Source: Actinomycetota bacterium (GTDB taxonomy: Bacteria > Actinomycetota > Actinomycetes > Nanopelagicales > Nanopelagicaceae). Taken from it: 64,000 nucleotides of DNA. A program made the position numbers and the translations under genes. The stretch lies in the NCBI GenBank assembly GCA_014377015.1, contig JACMQL010000046.1, forward strand, positions 124,001 through 188,000, read 5' to 3'. Of the stretch, positions 9,009 through 18,198 are shown one piece after another. Each line of letters begins with the position of its first letter. Positions within the stretch are counted from its first letter, which is position 1. Under the pieces are notes generated by a model. The model ran no database searches. It worked only from the letters and a program-made list of their open reading frames with translations, and had not been told where the DNA came from.

Positions 9009-9509
9009 GTGTCTATTACAAGGAGCCACGTACCAAAAGAGTTCGGCGGAGTCGACCTCTACGAAGATGCGCAGTCAATTGCACTTATTGCTCTTGGTCC
9101 GCGTGCGAAAAGTAGAGGCGAACTCTTCACGCACTTAAAGAAGCGTGGCGTTACGGAAGATATCGCCAATGCAGTTCTCTATCGCTTGCAGGAGCAAGGC
9201 TTCATCGATGATGAAGCTTTTGCTCGTGCATGGAGTGAGTCGCGACAGAGAGCGAAGAAGTTGTCTAAGCGAATGATCGCTGGCGAACTTCGCGAAAAGG
9301 GAATAGGCGCTGAGATAATTGAACTGGTCTGCTCCGAAATTGGTCACGATGCAGAATATGCAATTGCGCTAGAAATGGCGCAACGCAAATATCGCCCTAT
9401 TTCACATTTGGATCCTGAGGTCGCTCGCCGCCGCGTGCATGGGGCCCTTGCCCGGCGCGGATTTTCCTCCTCGTTAATCAACGATGTTTTACGTGAAATA
9501 GGTTTATAG
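9009..9509 (+). CDS. recX: Regulatory protein RecX
   Basis: This 166-residue helical protein is RecX, which binds RecA filaments and limits their activity. Conserved signatures include the LKKRGV segment, the [12 protein letters not shown] motif and repeated three-helix units to the C-terminal [14 protein letters not shown]. The start is a GTG 6 bases after the recA stop, so it is co-transcribed with recA, as in most actinobacteria. Confidence 0.92.
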   Translation: MSITRSHVPKEFGGVDLYEDAQSIALIALGPRAKSRGELFTHLKKRGVTEDIANAVLYRLQEQGFIDDEAFARAWSESRQRAKKLSKRMIAGELREKGIGAEIIELVCSEIGHDAEYAIALEMAQRKYRPISHLDPEVARRRVHGALARRGFSSSLINDVLREIGL

Positions 9510-9532
9510 CCAGCCCCACTAGAATTGCGCAC

Positions 9533-10960
9533 ATGAAGCGGACATATACAGTCGAGACTTATGGCTGTCAGATGAATGTTCATGATTCCGAAAGAATTGC
9601 GGGGCTACTGGATGAGGCTGGCTATCTTCCGGCACCAGATGGCGAACAAGCCGATATCGTCGTATTCAATACCTGCGCTGTCCGCGAAAATGCAGATAAC
9701 AAACTTTACGGAAACTTAAGTTTTCTAGCACCCGTAAAGAAAGCTAACCCGCGATTACAAATTGCCGTTGGTGGCTGCTTGGCGCAAAAAGATCAGGCGT
9801 TAATTTTGAAAAAGGCACCCTATGTCGATGTTGTTTTTGGGACTCACAATGTCGGTTCACTTCCAGTACTTCTCGAGAGAGCGCGCGTCGAAGAGGAATC
9901 CCAAATAGAGATTCTCGAGTCGCTGGAGCATTTTCCTTCTACTTTGCCCGCTCGACGTTTCTCAGCCTTTTCGGCTTGGGTATCAGTCTCGGTGGGTTGC
10001 AATAACAGTTGCACTTTCTGCATTGTCCCAACGTTACGAGGTGTGGAGAAGGATCGCAGTGCCACGGATATTTTGCGCGAAGTTCGCACCCTGGTCGAGC
10101 AAGGGGTAATGGAAATTACTCTTCTAGGTCAGAACGTCAACGCGTACGGCGTTGATTTCGGAGACCGCGGCGCATTTGCCAATCTGATAAGAGAGTGTGG
10201 CTCGATTGACGGACTAGAAAGAGTGCGCTTCATGTCGCCTCATCCGCGCGATTTCACGGACGATGTTATTGAGGCAATGGCACAAACCTCAAATGCGATG
10301 CCACATTTGCATATGCCATTGCAATCTGGTTCTAATACGATTCTCCAAGCGATGCGCAGGTCATATCGCGCCGACAGGTATCTAGGAATTCTCGATCGAG
10401 TCCGCCGCGCGATGCCTGCGGCACAAATAACCACCGACATAATCGTCGGTTTCCCGGGGGAGACTGAAGCAGATTTTCAAGCTACTCTCGATCTGTGCAC
10501 GCAGGCGAGGTTTAGTGCGGCGTACACGTATCAATATTCCAAGCGCCCGGGAACTCCCGCCGCCACTATGGAAAATCAAGTTCCGCCAGATGTTGTAGGC
10601 GCGCGATACACCCGTCTGCACGCTCATCAAGAAGCCATCTCTTTGTCGGTTAATAAGGAGTCAATTGGTCGTACCATGCAAGTGCTTGTCACCGAGCATG
10701 AAGGTCGAAGGGATGCAGAACGCGCTCGAATGTCTGGTCGCACAGAAGATTTTCGTCTGGCGCATTTTTCTTTTGATCAAAGCGATATCGCACGGCCAGG
10801 GGATGTCGTCACCATGACGGTCACCGACGCCGCACCTCATTTTCTATCGGGAGACAGTGCGCATATTCGCCGCACTCGTGGTGGAGATTCGTATGAAGCA
10901 CGTACCGCCGAGCGGGCCAAAGAGCCGCTTCTCTTAGGAATGCCCACCTCAAGAGCGTGA
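9533..10960 (+). CDS. miaB: tRNA-2-methylthio-N6-dimethylallyladenosine synthase MiaB
   Basis: This 475-residue radical-SAM methylthiotransferase adds the 2-methylthio group to i6A37 of tRNAs. The N-terminal UPF0004 domain carries cluster cysteines C12, C48 and C82. The radical-SAM CxxxCxxC motif is C156, C160 and C163 (CNNSCTFC), and a TRAM domain follows near the C-terminus. It lies 23 bases after recX and 7 bases before miaA, which makes its isopentenylated substrate, so the two sequential enzymes are in one operon. Confidence 0.96.
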   Translation: MKRTYTVETYGCQMNVHDSERIAGLLDEAGYLPAPDGEQADIVVFNTCAVRENADNKLYGNLSFLAPVKKANPRLQIAVGGCLAQKDQALILKKAPYVDVVFGTHNVGSLPVLLERARVEEESQIEILESLEHFPSTLPARRFSAFSAWVSVSVGCNNSCTFCIVPTLRGVEKDRSATDILREVRTLVEQGVMEITLLGQNVNAYGVDFGDRGAFANLIRECGSIDGLERVRFMSPHPRDFTDDVIEAMAQTSNAMPHLHMPLQSGSNTILQAMRRSYRADRYLGILDRVRRAMPAAQITTDIIVGFPGETEADFQATLDLCTQARFSAAYTYQYSKRPGTPAATMENQVPPDVVGARYTRLHAHQEAISLSVNKESIGRTMQVLVTEHEGRRDAERARMSGRTEDFRLAHFSFDQSDIARPGDVVTMTVTDAAPHFLSGDSAHIRRTRGGDSYEARTAERAKEPLLLGMPTSRA

Positions 10961-10967
10961 GAAAGAA

Positions 10968-11888
10968 ATGAGTGTTTTAGTTATTTGCGGTGCGACGGCC
11001 ACCGGGAAGAGTGACCTAGCCGTCGAAATTGCTTTGGAGATTGGTGCAGAGATAGTCAACGCTGATTCGATGCAGCTCTACCGCGGAATGGATATCGGAA
11101 CGGCCAAGATTTCTGTCGCTGATCGAAAGGGAATTCCGCATAATTTGTTAGATGTACTGGATGTGAAGGAAGATGCAAGTGTCGCGTGGTACCAAACTCG
11201 TGCGCGGGAAGTTATCGCCGAGATTGAGTCTCGGGGCAACCATGCCCTGATTGTTGGCGGAACTGGGCTTTATATAAAGGCAATTCTTGATGATCTAAAT
11301 TTTCCAGATACTAATCCCGCAATCCGAGTTGAACTTGAAATGCAAGCGTCTGAGATTGGTTTACCTGCCATGCATGCGAAGTTGGCTGATCTCGATCCAG
11401 CAGCTGGCTTGGCGATTGATGCAAAAAATCTGCGTCGAGTTATCCGTGCGTTAGAAGTAATTAAAATAACTGACAAACCCTTCACCGCGAATCTGCCGCG
11501 AAAAGAAAGTACGCGATACCCGGATGCGCACCAATTTGGTTTGGTTATGGAACGCGAAAATTTAGGAGAGCGAATTGATGCGCGAGTCGAAAAAATGTGG
11601 GAGCAGGGTTTCGTCGCCGAGGTGGAAGAATTGCTCGAACTAGGGATAACCCATGGCCGAACTGCCCAGTTAGCATTGGGTTATTCGCAGATAATTAAGT
11701 ACCTGACGGGAGATATGACCGAAGATCAAGCAAAGGAAGAGACTAAGCGAGCCACGCGGCAGTATGCCCGTCGGCAGGAGACATGGTTTTCTCGTGACGA
11801 GCGTATCCAGTGGATTTCTCTCAATCAGCCCAGAAAGAGGGTGATTCTGGAGAAATTTAGTCAGCCTGCATCTTCTGCAGACCTCTAA
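10968..11888 (+). CDS. miaA: tRNA dimethylallyltransferase MiaA
   Basis: This 306-residue enzyme transfers a dimethylallyl group to A37 of tRNAs reading UNN codons. The P-loop GATATGKS is at residues 8-15, and the conserved NADSMQLYRGMDIGTAK substrate motif follows. Its product is the substrate of MiaB, encoded just upstream. Length and the C-terminal ATRQYARRQETWF motif are normal. Confidence 0.96.
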   Translation: MSVLVICGATATGKSDLAVEIALEIGAEIVNADSMQLYRGMDIGTAKISVADRKGIPHNLLDVLDVKEDASVAWYQTRAREVIAEIESRGNHALIVGGTGLYIKAILDDLNFPDTNPAIRVELEMQASEIGLPAMHAKLADLDPAAGLAIDAKNLRRVIRALEVIKITDKPFTANLPRKESTRYPDAHQFGLVMERENLGERIDARVEKMWEQGFVAEVEELLELGITHGRTAQLALGYSQIIKYLTGDMTEDQAKEETKRATRQYARRQETWFSRDERIQWISLNQPRKRVILEKFSQPASSADL

Positions 11889-11900
11889 ACTAGGCAAGAT

Positions 11901-12710
11901 ATGACGACCTCAAAAGTATTGGCCACCTATGGCCACGGTACCGAAAATGACTTCGTAGTTATTTTCGATCCAACTGACAGCATCTCCATCACCTCTACCC
12001 AGACCGCAGCGATCTGCAATCGAAGTACCGGTATCGGTGCCGATGGACTCATCCGGATTGTCAAGCATGATGGTGTTTGGTTTATGGATTACCGAAATGC
12101 AGATGGGTCCCTTGCGGAAATGTGCGGCAATGGAATCAGAGTAATGGCGAAATATTTGGTGGAACGCGGCCATCAAAAGGAGGGAATTTTTGCGATTGAT
12201 ACTCGCGATGGACGAAAGCACCTACGTGTGCCCAACAACGGCGACATCACCGTGAATATTGGACAGGTTACCGACGAGAATTCTGAAGTCACGGTCTTTG
12301 CAAATGGCAAAACTTGGAACGCTCTCAATATCAGTGTCGGTAATCCTCATGCCGTCGCATTTGTTGATTCTGTAGAGGATGCAGGCGATCTTGCAGAGGC
12401 TCCCATAGTGCGCCCGAAAGACGAATATCCTGAAGGTGTCAACGTTGAGTTCGTGGAGTTTTTAGATGGAAACGAAATCAAGATGCGAGTGTATGAAAGA
12501 GGTGTTGGTGAAACTCGATCATGCGGTACTGGAACATGTGCAGTAGCGCTAGCGGCAACTTTGCATCGAGGTGGAAAACTTCCGGCCCGCTGGGTCATAT
12601 TTCCCCCAGGAGGTCGACTTGAGGTCGAGATTGACGCACATTCCAATGCAGTGCTCACTGGACCGGCAGTCCTGCTAAGCGAGCACGACCTAACTCCTTA
12701 TTTAGCATGA
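11901..12710 (+). CDS. dapF: Diaminopimelate epimerase
   Basis: This 269-residue enzyme converts LL- to meso-diaminopimelate for lysine and peptidoglycan. The two catalytic cysteines are C75 in AEMCGNGIR and C208 in SCGTGTCA, both in intact motifs. It follows miaA by 12 bases and precedes hflX by 16, an order conserved in actinobacteria. A functional dapF implies DAP-type peptidoglycan or at least a DAP route to lysine. Confidence 0.96.
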   Translation: MTTSKVLATYGHGTENDFVVIFDPTDSISITSTQTAAICNRSTGIGADGLIRIVKHDGVWFMDYRNADGSLAEMCGNGIRVMAKYLVERGHQKEGIFAIDTRDGRKHLRVPNNGDITVNIGQVTDENSEVTVFANGKTWNALNISVGNPHAVAFVDSVEDAGDLAEAPIVRPKDEYPEGVNVEFVEFLDGNEIKMRVYERGVGETRSCGTGTCAVALAATLHRGGKLPARWVIFPPGGRLEVEIDAHSNAVLTGPAVLLSEHDLTPYLA

Positions 12711-12726
12711 TGAAAGTTGTGACATT

Positions 12727-14172
12727 GTGAAGCGGCCACACGATACTGATGACGAATTTGAATCACTTCTGCGCGAGAGCGCACGTGTTGCGGCGGATTA
12801 CGATCAAGGAGAAGAAGATTCGCAACCTGAGTTGCTGGAGCGCCAATCACTTCGTCGCGTACGAGGGTTTTCAACTGAACTCCAAGATATTTCTGAGGCT
12901 GAATATCGCCAACTTCAACTAGAGAAAGTGGTCTTAGTCGGCGTTTGGACTGAAGGAAGCGCTGAAATGGCTGAGAATTCACTCGCCGAACTTAAGGCAC
13001 TTGCGGAGACTGCGGGATCGGAAGTTATGGAAGGACTTATTCAACGCAGAGATAAGCCCGACCCTTCGACCTATATTGGCTCGGGAAAGGTTGCCGAACT
13101 TCGTCAAGTAGTCATTGCCACTGGGGCGGACACCGTTATTTGCGACGGCGAACTTTCTCCCTCACAACTTCGCACCCTGGAAGAAAAAGTCAAAGTTAAA
13201 GTCGTAGACAGGACTGCCCTGATTCTGGATATTTTCGCCCAGCATGCCAAAAGCAAGGAAGGTAAGGCTCAGGTTGAACTAGCCCAAATTTCGTATCTAC
13301 TTCCGCGGTTGCGTGGGTGGGGTGATTCACTTTCAAGACAAGTAGGCGGACGTGCGGCCGGCGGTGCGGGCATCGGTGGCCGTGGCCCAGGTGAGACGAA
13401 GATTGAGACAGATCGTCGTCGTATCCGCGATAAGCAAGCGAAGTTACGCGATGAAATTAAGGAAATGAAAGTTTCGCGCGACACAAAACGTCAAGAACGT
13501 CGACGACACAGGATTCCCTCTGTCGCCATTACTGGTTATACAAATGCCGGAAAGTCCTCACTTCTTAATACTTTGACGGGAGCGGGGGTACTGGTCGAGA
13601 ACGCGCTTTTCGTAACGCTTGATCCAACCGTTCGCCAGACTCATACATCTGAAGGACGTGTATACACACTGACTGACACAGTCGGTTTCGTCCGCCACCT
13701 TCCGCATCAACTTGTCGATGCATTTAAATCCACTCTTGAAGAGGTCGAAGATGCCGATTTGATCGTGCACGTGGTCGACGGTTCGCATCCAGATCCTTTC
13801 GAACAGATTCGCGCTGTTCGAGAAGTGATTGATGAGATCGGTGGATCGAAGATTCCTGAGATCATTGCGATCAACAAGGTTGATGTTGCCGATCCAGAAA
13901 CCATCATGCATATTCTGCGCACGGAACCGCGCAGTTACGCTTTCTCTGCTCGGACAGGCTTTGGTATCGAGGGCTTGCTGCATGCAATTGAGAAATCACT
14001 GCCAGTTCTTGGAGTCGAAGTGAAAGTCGTGATCCCATATGATCGAGGAGATTTGGTGAGTGCCATTCACGAGCGAGGTGAAATTTTGAGCGAGGATTAC
14101 CTCGGTGAGGGAACTTCGATCCATGCTCGAGTCGATGGCGCTTTGGCGCAGCAGATCAAGGAGTTCGGCTGA
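12727..14172 (+). CDS. hflX: Ribosome-associated GTPase HflX
   Basis: This 481-residue GTPase splits or rescues stalled ribosomes, mainly under stress. The N-terminal HflX domain includes the Gly-rich segment GGRAAGGAGIGGRGPGE before a coiled coil, and the G domain begins with GYTNAGKSS (about residue 270) and later has NKVD. The start is GTG. In many actinobacteria lexA lies near hflX; here a 200-base spacer and a DUF4193 gene follow instead. Confidence 0.95.
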   Translation: MKRPHDTDDEFESLLRESARVAADYDQGEEDSQPELLERQSLRRVRGFSTELQDISEAEYRQLQLEKVVLVGVWTEGSAEMAENSLAELKALAETAGSEVMEGLIQRRDKPDPSTYIGSGKVAELRQVVIATGADTVICDGELSPSQLRTLEEKVKVKVVDRTALILDIFAQHAKSKEGKAQVELAQISYLLPRLRGWGDSLSRQVGGRAAGGAGIGGRGPGETKIETDRRRIRDKQAKLRDEIKEMKVSRDTKRQERRRHRIPSVAITGYTNAGKSSLLNTLTGAGVLVENALFVTLDPTVRQTHTSEGRVYTLTDTVGFVRHLPHQLVDAFKSTLEEVEDADLIVHVVDGSHPDPFEQIRAVREVIDEIGGSKIPEIIAINKVDVADPETIMHILRTEPRSYAFSARTGFGIEGLLHAIEKSLPVLGVEVKVVIPYDRGDLVSAIHERGEILSEDYLGEGTSIHARVDGALAQQIKEFG

Positions 14173-14192
14173 GACTGCTGGCGAAAATGCCG

Positions 14193-14215
14193 TATTTGTC
14201 CAAAATCGACAAATA
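14193..14215. other. Inverted repeat downstream of hflX
   Basis: TATTTGTC (14193-14200) and GACAAATA (14208-14215) form an 8-base perfect stem with a 7-base loop, 20 bases after the hflX stop. There is no T-tract directly after it, so it may be a weak terminator or an operator for the gene downstream. Confidence 0.45.
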
Positions 14216-14373
14216 TTCGAAGTTCTGAGACATGTTTCTCAAAACTGTGACGGGAATAATTCCGACACGCCGACGGTTGTAAGCGCTAGTTGGTGTTAAA
14301 TGCGTCAATATGCGCCGGCACTGGTAATTCTCCACAGCCGGCACGAACCTATGTAGACGAAGGCGAGGGATGA

Positions 14374-14670
14374 GTGGCAACTGACTACGACACCCCAAGA
14401 AAGACCGATGAAGAACTTCACGAAGAGTCACTCGAAGAGCTCAAGGCTCGCCGAGTAGATGCGCAGTCTGGCCAAGTCGATGTCGACGAAGCTGAGGCTG
14501 CCGAGACTCTTGAACTACCGGGAGCCGACCTTTCAGGCGAAGAACTCTCTGTACGTGTAGTTCCCAGGCAGGTGGATGAGTTTGCATGCTCGCGATGCTT
14601 CCTTGTTCATCACATTACGCAATTGGCAAAGGGCGAAGGTCCAACCGCCGTCTGCCAGGAATGCGCTTAG
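14374..14670 (+). CDS. DUF4193 zinc-ribbon protein
   Basis: This 98-residue protein matches the actinobacterial DUF4193 family: an acidic N-terminal half rich in Glu/Asp and a C-terminal zinc-ribbon-like part with C72, C75, C94 and C97 (CSRC and CQEC). The GTG start has a GAGGG ribosome site. Its position near DUF3093 and dut is conserved in actinobacteria. The function is unknown. Confidence 0.85.
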   Translation: MATDYDTPRKTDEELHEESLEELKARRVDAQSGQVDVDEAEAAETLELPGADLSGEELSVRVVPRQVDEFACSRCFLVHHITQLAKGEGPTAVCQECA

Positions 14671-14679
14671 AACTCTTCG

Positions 14680-15138
14680 CTAACTTTGCCTCAAGGCCTG
14701 CGATAACTCGATAGGTTTTTTTGTCGTAATGAGCCAGTACGGCGACGGATCTCGATCGTCGCGTACCTCGACTTTTATCCCGCGTGGTTGCCAAAATCGA
14801 AGGGCCAAGTAAGCGGCAGGGTCAGCATCCCGGCCGCGGACTCTTGCCATCGCATTTGCCTCCAGTTCAGTAACTTCGCCTAAGTATCTGCGTTCAATAT
14901 GAGCACGCCCAACCCGCAATTCATCCTCAGTTACCTCTATTTGCAACGACAAAGCGAAGGCACTTGCAACCACAATGAGCAGCGCGATCACAAATGCAAA
15001 CACTCCCGTGCGATTGTCGAATGCGGCCCAAACAGAAAGCGCAACCGATTCAGTGAGAAAAAGCAGAAAAGCCAATAACCATGCTGGCGGGCGCACCGTT
15101 TCGGAGTAGGTAACTGAAGGTGGGTGATTTAGCTCCAT
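14680..15138 (-). CDS. DUF3093 membrane protein
   Basis: This 152-residue protein fits the actinobacterial DUF3093 family. It has two adjacent membrane segments (about residues 18-65) and a cytoplasmic C-terminal domain with the motif YLGEVTELEANAMARVRGRD. The gene converges on DUF4193 and diverges from the thioesterase gene with a 39-base gap. Function is unknown. Confidence 0.85.
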   Translation of the reverse strand: MELNHPPSVTYSETVRPPAWLLAFLLFLTESVALSVWAAFDNRTGVFAFVIALLIVVASAFALSLQIEVTEDELRVGRAHIERRYLGEVTELEANAMARVRGRDADPAAYLALRFWQPRGIKVEVRDDRDPSPYWLITTKKPIELSQALRQS

Positions 15139-15177
15139 GGGGAAGACGTTACTGGATTTTCAAGTAGCCTTTACTTT

Positions 15178-15762
15178 ATGGCTCGCATTCCCAGCACGAC
15201 TCCGCCAGAAGGAGCAAAGATTCCAGCTCGACACCCCGAGGCGCCCGCGCCAGGAACACAACTGCCTTCGCATTACAAAAATTGTTACGGCTGCGGTGAA
15301 CTTCACCCGACGGGTCTTCACCTCGTTGCACACGCAGGCGAAGGCGCGCGCATTACCGCGGAATTCACGGTCACGGAAAATCATCAAGGTGCTCCTGGGT
15401 TGGCTCATGGCGGCTTGATTTCGTTAGCCTTTGATGAGGCGCTCGGAAAACTCATGTGGCTACTTCGCGTTCCTGCCGTTACTGGTCGTCTAGAGACTGA
15501 CTTTTTAATACCTGTTCCGGTCGGCTCCGTCCTGCATATCTCTGCTCGTATCACCGGCCAAATAAATCGAAAGGTATACACCGCAGCAGAGGGCCGGCTT
15601 AACAGTCCAGACGGACCTGTAGCGGTGAGAGGTTCCGCGTTGTTCGTCATCGTGACCATGGAGCATTTCTTCAAATCCGCACCCGCCGATTATGTGGAAT
15701 TAATAAACAAATATCCGCACCTTCTCTCGTTTGTCGATGCGAATTTTGAGATCAATCCTTGA
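15178..15762 (+). CDS. PaaI-type hotdog-fold thioesterase
   Basis: This 194-residue protein has the PaaI/YbgC hotdog signature: CYGCGELHPTGLHL before the fold and GAPGLAHGGLISLAFDEALG around the active-site helix. Such enzymes hydrolyse acyl-CoA thioesters, but the substrate is unknown. Its stop overlaps the dut start by 4 bases (TTGA), so the two are translationally coupled. Confidence 0.85.
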   Translation: MARIPSTTPPEGAKIPARHPEAPAPGTQLPSHYKNCYGCGELHPTGLHLVAHAGEGARITAEFTVTENHQGAPGLAHGGLISLAFDEALGKLMWLLRVPAVTGRLETDFLIPVPVGSVLHISARITGQINRKVYTAAEGRLNSPDGPVAVRGSALFVIVTMEHFFKSAPADYVELINKYPHLLSFVDANFEINP

Positions 15763-16199
15763 AAATCCCAGTCCTTATCAAACGGCTAGACGAGGGCGTA
15801 CCGATTCCAACATATGCGAAAGACGGCGACGCCGGAGCAGATCTCGCCACTCGCATCGATGTCACTCTGGCACCGGGTGAGCGCGCCCTTGTGCCGACAG
15901 GAATCGCGATCGCGTTATTAGATGGGTATGCGGCTTTCGTACATCCCCGTTCGGGGCTGGCCATCAAGTATGGAGTTTCAATATTGAACGCACCTGGCAC
16001 CGTTGATGCGGGTTATCGTGGCGAATTGCAGGTAGTGCTTATTAATCACGATTTGACGCAATCCGTATCCTTTTCGCGCGGTGAGCGGATCGCGCAAATG
16101 ATAATTCAGAAAGTTGAACGCGCGGAATTCATAGAAGTTTTTGATCTTCCTGGCTCCAGTAGAGGCGCGGGCGGATTCGGATCAACGGGGAGTACATGA
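15759..16199 (+). CDS. dut: dUTP diphosphatase
   Basis: This 146-residue protein is a trimeric dUTPase, which hydrolyses dUTP to dUMP and keeps uracil out of DNA. All five motifs are visible: the AGADL segment, RSGLAIKYGV, the GYRGEL uracil-binding hairpin, RIAQMII and the C-terminal GAGGFGSTG. It starts at TTG overlapping the thioesterase stop and ends overlapping the DUF3159 start. Confidence 0.95.
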   Translation: MKIPVLIKRLDEGVPIPTYAKDGDAGADLATRIDVTLAPGERALVPTGIAIALLDGYAAFVHPRSGLAIKYGVSILNAPGTVDAGYRGELQVVLINHDLTQSVSFSRGERIAQMIIQKVERAEFIEVFDLPGSSRGAGGFGSTGST

Positions 16200-16822
16200 T
16201 GGAAAATGACAAGAGCAAAGTAATCAATGCCCTCGGAGGCAAGCGCGGAATTCTCGATTCTGGACTTCCGTCATTAGTTTTCCTCATTGCATTCAATGTG
16301 AGTCACGCTGTTGTGACAGCCGCAATCTACGCACTCATCTGTTCGGCATTTCTCGCCGTCCTGCGCCTAGCGCGCAAAGATACCTTGCAGCATGTCTTGT
16401 CAGGATTCGTCGGAGTCGCATTTTGCGCGTTGCTCGCCCGCAAGACTGGCAATGCTGCCGATTTTTATTTACCCGGCTTGATCATCAATGTTGTTTACGG
16501 ATCGGCATACGCAATCTTTAACTTGGTCGGCCTTCCGCTGCTCGGACTCATCCTCGGACCAGTCCTCGGAGAGAATTTAGCCTGGCGCAAAGTTCCAGCA
16601 CGCAAGCGCGTCTACACGCAGGCGGGCTGGCTTTGGGTCGCTCTTTTTATATCGCGACTGATCGTGCAATATCCGTTGTATAAAAGTGGAAATATTAACG
16701 CGCTGGGAACGGCACGACTGGTCATGGGATATCCATTATTTTTCTTGGCGGCGTGGGGCTCATGGTTGATAATCCGATCGGTTCCCTCAGTACCTGCAGA
16801 AGCGAAAGTAGAAGAAACCTGA
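16196..16822 (+). CDS. DUF3159 membrane protein
   Basis: This 208-residue protein has about five to six hydrophobic segments and matches actinobacterial DUF3159 proteins found beside dut. The ATG at 16196 overlaps the dut stop by 4 bases; a second in-frame ATG follows immediately. Function is unknown, though the conserved GKRGILDSGLPSLVF segment near the N-terminus is a family mark. Confidence 0.83.
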   Translation: MMENDKSKVINALGGKRGILDSGLPSLVFLIAFNVSHAVVTAAIYALICSAFLAVLRLARKDTLQHVLSGFVGVAFCALLARKTGNAADFYLPGLIINVVYGSAYAIFNLVGLPLLGLILGPVLGENLAWRKVPARKRVYTQAGWLWVALFISRLIVQYPLYKSGNINALGTARLVMGYPLFFLAAWGSWLIIRSVPSVPAEAKVEET

Positions 16823-16833
16823 TTTCAACTGTT

Positions 16834-17496
16834 TTAACCTACTTGGATGAAGCATTCCTTAAGTTGTTCTTCAGCAATAGCAGAGGCAACAAATAGAAGT
16901 TCATCTCCTGCATTGAACACGTCATGAGCCTTCGGTGGAATCACGCGACCGTCACGAACAATCGCTGCCAGCGCAGAGTTTTCCGGAAGTCTAATCTCCT
17001 CAACGGTTTTGCCTAGACAGGTGGAATCATCTGGCAAAGTTAACTCCACGATGTTCGCCTCACCTTTTCTGATGGAGAAAAGTCGGACTACATCGCCCAC
17101 GCTGACGGCTTCTTCGACAAGTGCGGAAATAATGCGCGGAGTAGACACCGCAACATCTACGCCCCACGATGCATCGAAGAGCCATTCATTTTTCGGATGA
17201 TTGATTCGTGCAACGACTCGCGGAACACCGTATTCGGTCTTACCTAAAAGTGAGGCGACGAGATTTACCTTGTCATCGCCAGTTGCAGCAATTAATACTT
17301 GGCAGGTATTCAATTTTGCATTATCTAACGAGGTGATCTCACATGCATCTGCCATGAGCCACTCGGCATCCGGCACGCTTTCCAATTTGAGCGCCTTGGG
17401 ATCTCTATCGATGAGCAAAACTTGGTGTCCGCTGTCCAGTAATTCGCGCGCGATGGCCCGTCCTACATTTCCCGCCCCTGCGATTGCAACTCTCAT
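16834..17496 (-). CDS. TrkA/RCK potassium-channel regulatory subunit (CeoC-like)
   Basis: This 220-residue cytoplasmic protein has an N-terminal Rossmann NAD-binding domain (AGAGNVGRAIARELL, then LIDRD) and a C-terminal TrkA-C domain. It regulates a Trk/Ktr potassium uptake pore. The start overlaps the stop of the paralogous gene upstream by 4 bases, so both subunits are made together, like CeoB/CeoC of mycobacteria. No pore subunit is encoded in the window. Confidence 0.9.
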   Translation of the reverse strand: MRVAIAGAGNVGRAIARELLDSGHQVLLIDRDPKALKLESVPDAEWLMADACEITSLDNAKLNTCQVLIAATGDDKVNLVASLLGKTEYGVPRVVARINHPKNEWLFDASWGVDVAVSTPRIISALVEEAVSVGDVVRLFSIRKGEANIVELTLPDDSTCLGKTVEEIRLPENSALAAIVRDGRVIPPKAHDVFNAGDELLFVASAIAEEQLKECFIQVG

Positions 17497-18158
17497 GCCG
17501 CATCCTCTGGTGAATGTGAGAGTGCAACCTCAACGATGGATTTCTGACTTTCTTCAACAATGAGATGCACTAGGTCCCCGTCTTGTAGAACTGTGTGCTC
17601 GTTTGGAATGAGTCCTTCTCCTAGGCGTGTAATAAAAGCAACGCGCGCAGGCATGACATTTTCGATAAGTGAGACTGGTCGTCCATACCAACTGCTATCG
17701 ATATGCATTTGGCACAGTTCAATTTTCCCGCTCGCATCGCGCCACTCTGATTGAGATCCTTGCGGCAAAAGACGACGAAGAATTTGATCGGAAGTCCATA
17801 AAACTGTGGCGACCGTTGGTATTCCTAGGCGCTGGTAGATCTCAGCTCGGCCAGGGTCATAGATGCGGGCGACGACGTTTTTTACTCCATAGGTTTCGCG
17901 GGCAACACGAGCGGCCAAAATATTCGAATTGTCGCCGTTACTCACAGCCGCGAATGCGTCGGCTTCATCGATACCGGCTTCGGTCAAGGTATCGCGATCG
18001 AAGCCAACTCCGGCCACCGTTCGCCCCTTGAAATTTGGCCCAAGTCGACGAAATGCTTCCCGAGATTGATCGATGATCGCAACAGAATGACCAGCCGCCT
18101 CAAGTGCGGTGGCCAAAGACGACCCTACCCGTCCGCATCCCATAATCACCACATGCAC
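17493..18158 (-). CDS. TrkA/RCK potassium-channel regulatory subunit (CeoB-like)
   Basis: This 221-residue protein is the first of the TrkA pair. It has the Rossmann motif GCGRVGSSLATALE and the acidic end of strand 2 (AIIDQS), then a TrkA-C ligand domain. It is divergent from the TRAM methyltransferase gene across 40 bases, the same neighbour as in M. tuberculosis (Rv2689c-Rv2692 region). Confidence 0.9.
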   Translation of the reverse strand: MHVVIMGCGRVGSSLATALEAAGHSVAIIDQSREAFRRLGPNFKGRTVAGVGFDRDTLTEAGIDEADAFAAVSNGDNSNILAARVARETYGVKNVVARIYDPGRAEIYQRLGIPTVATVLWTSDQILRRLLPQGSQSEWRDASGKIELCQMHIDSSWYGRPVSLIENVMPARVAFITRLGEGLIPNEHTVLQDGDLVHLIVEESQKSIVEVALSHSPEDAA

Positions 18159-18198
18159 GGTGAAAACCTACACCACCGCTCGCAATAGGCTTGCCTCT

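Noticed and set aside
18109-18198. Upstream extension of the TRAM methyltransferase
   Set aside because: It would overlap the divergent trkA gene, and the family N-terminus fits the ATG at 18199.
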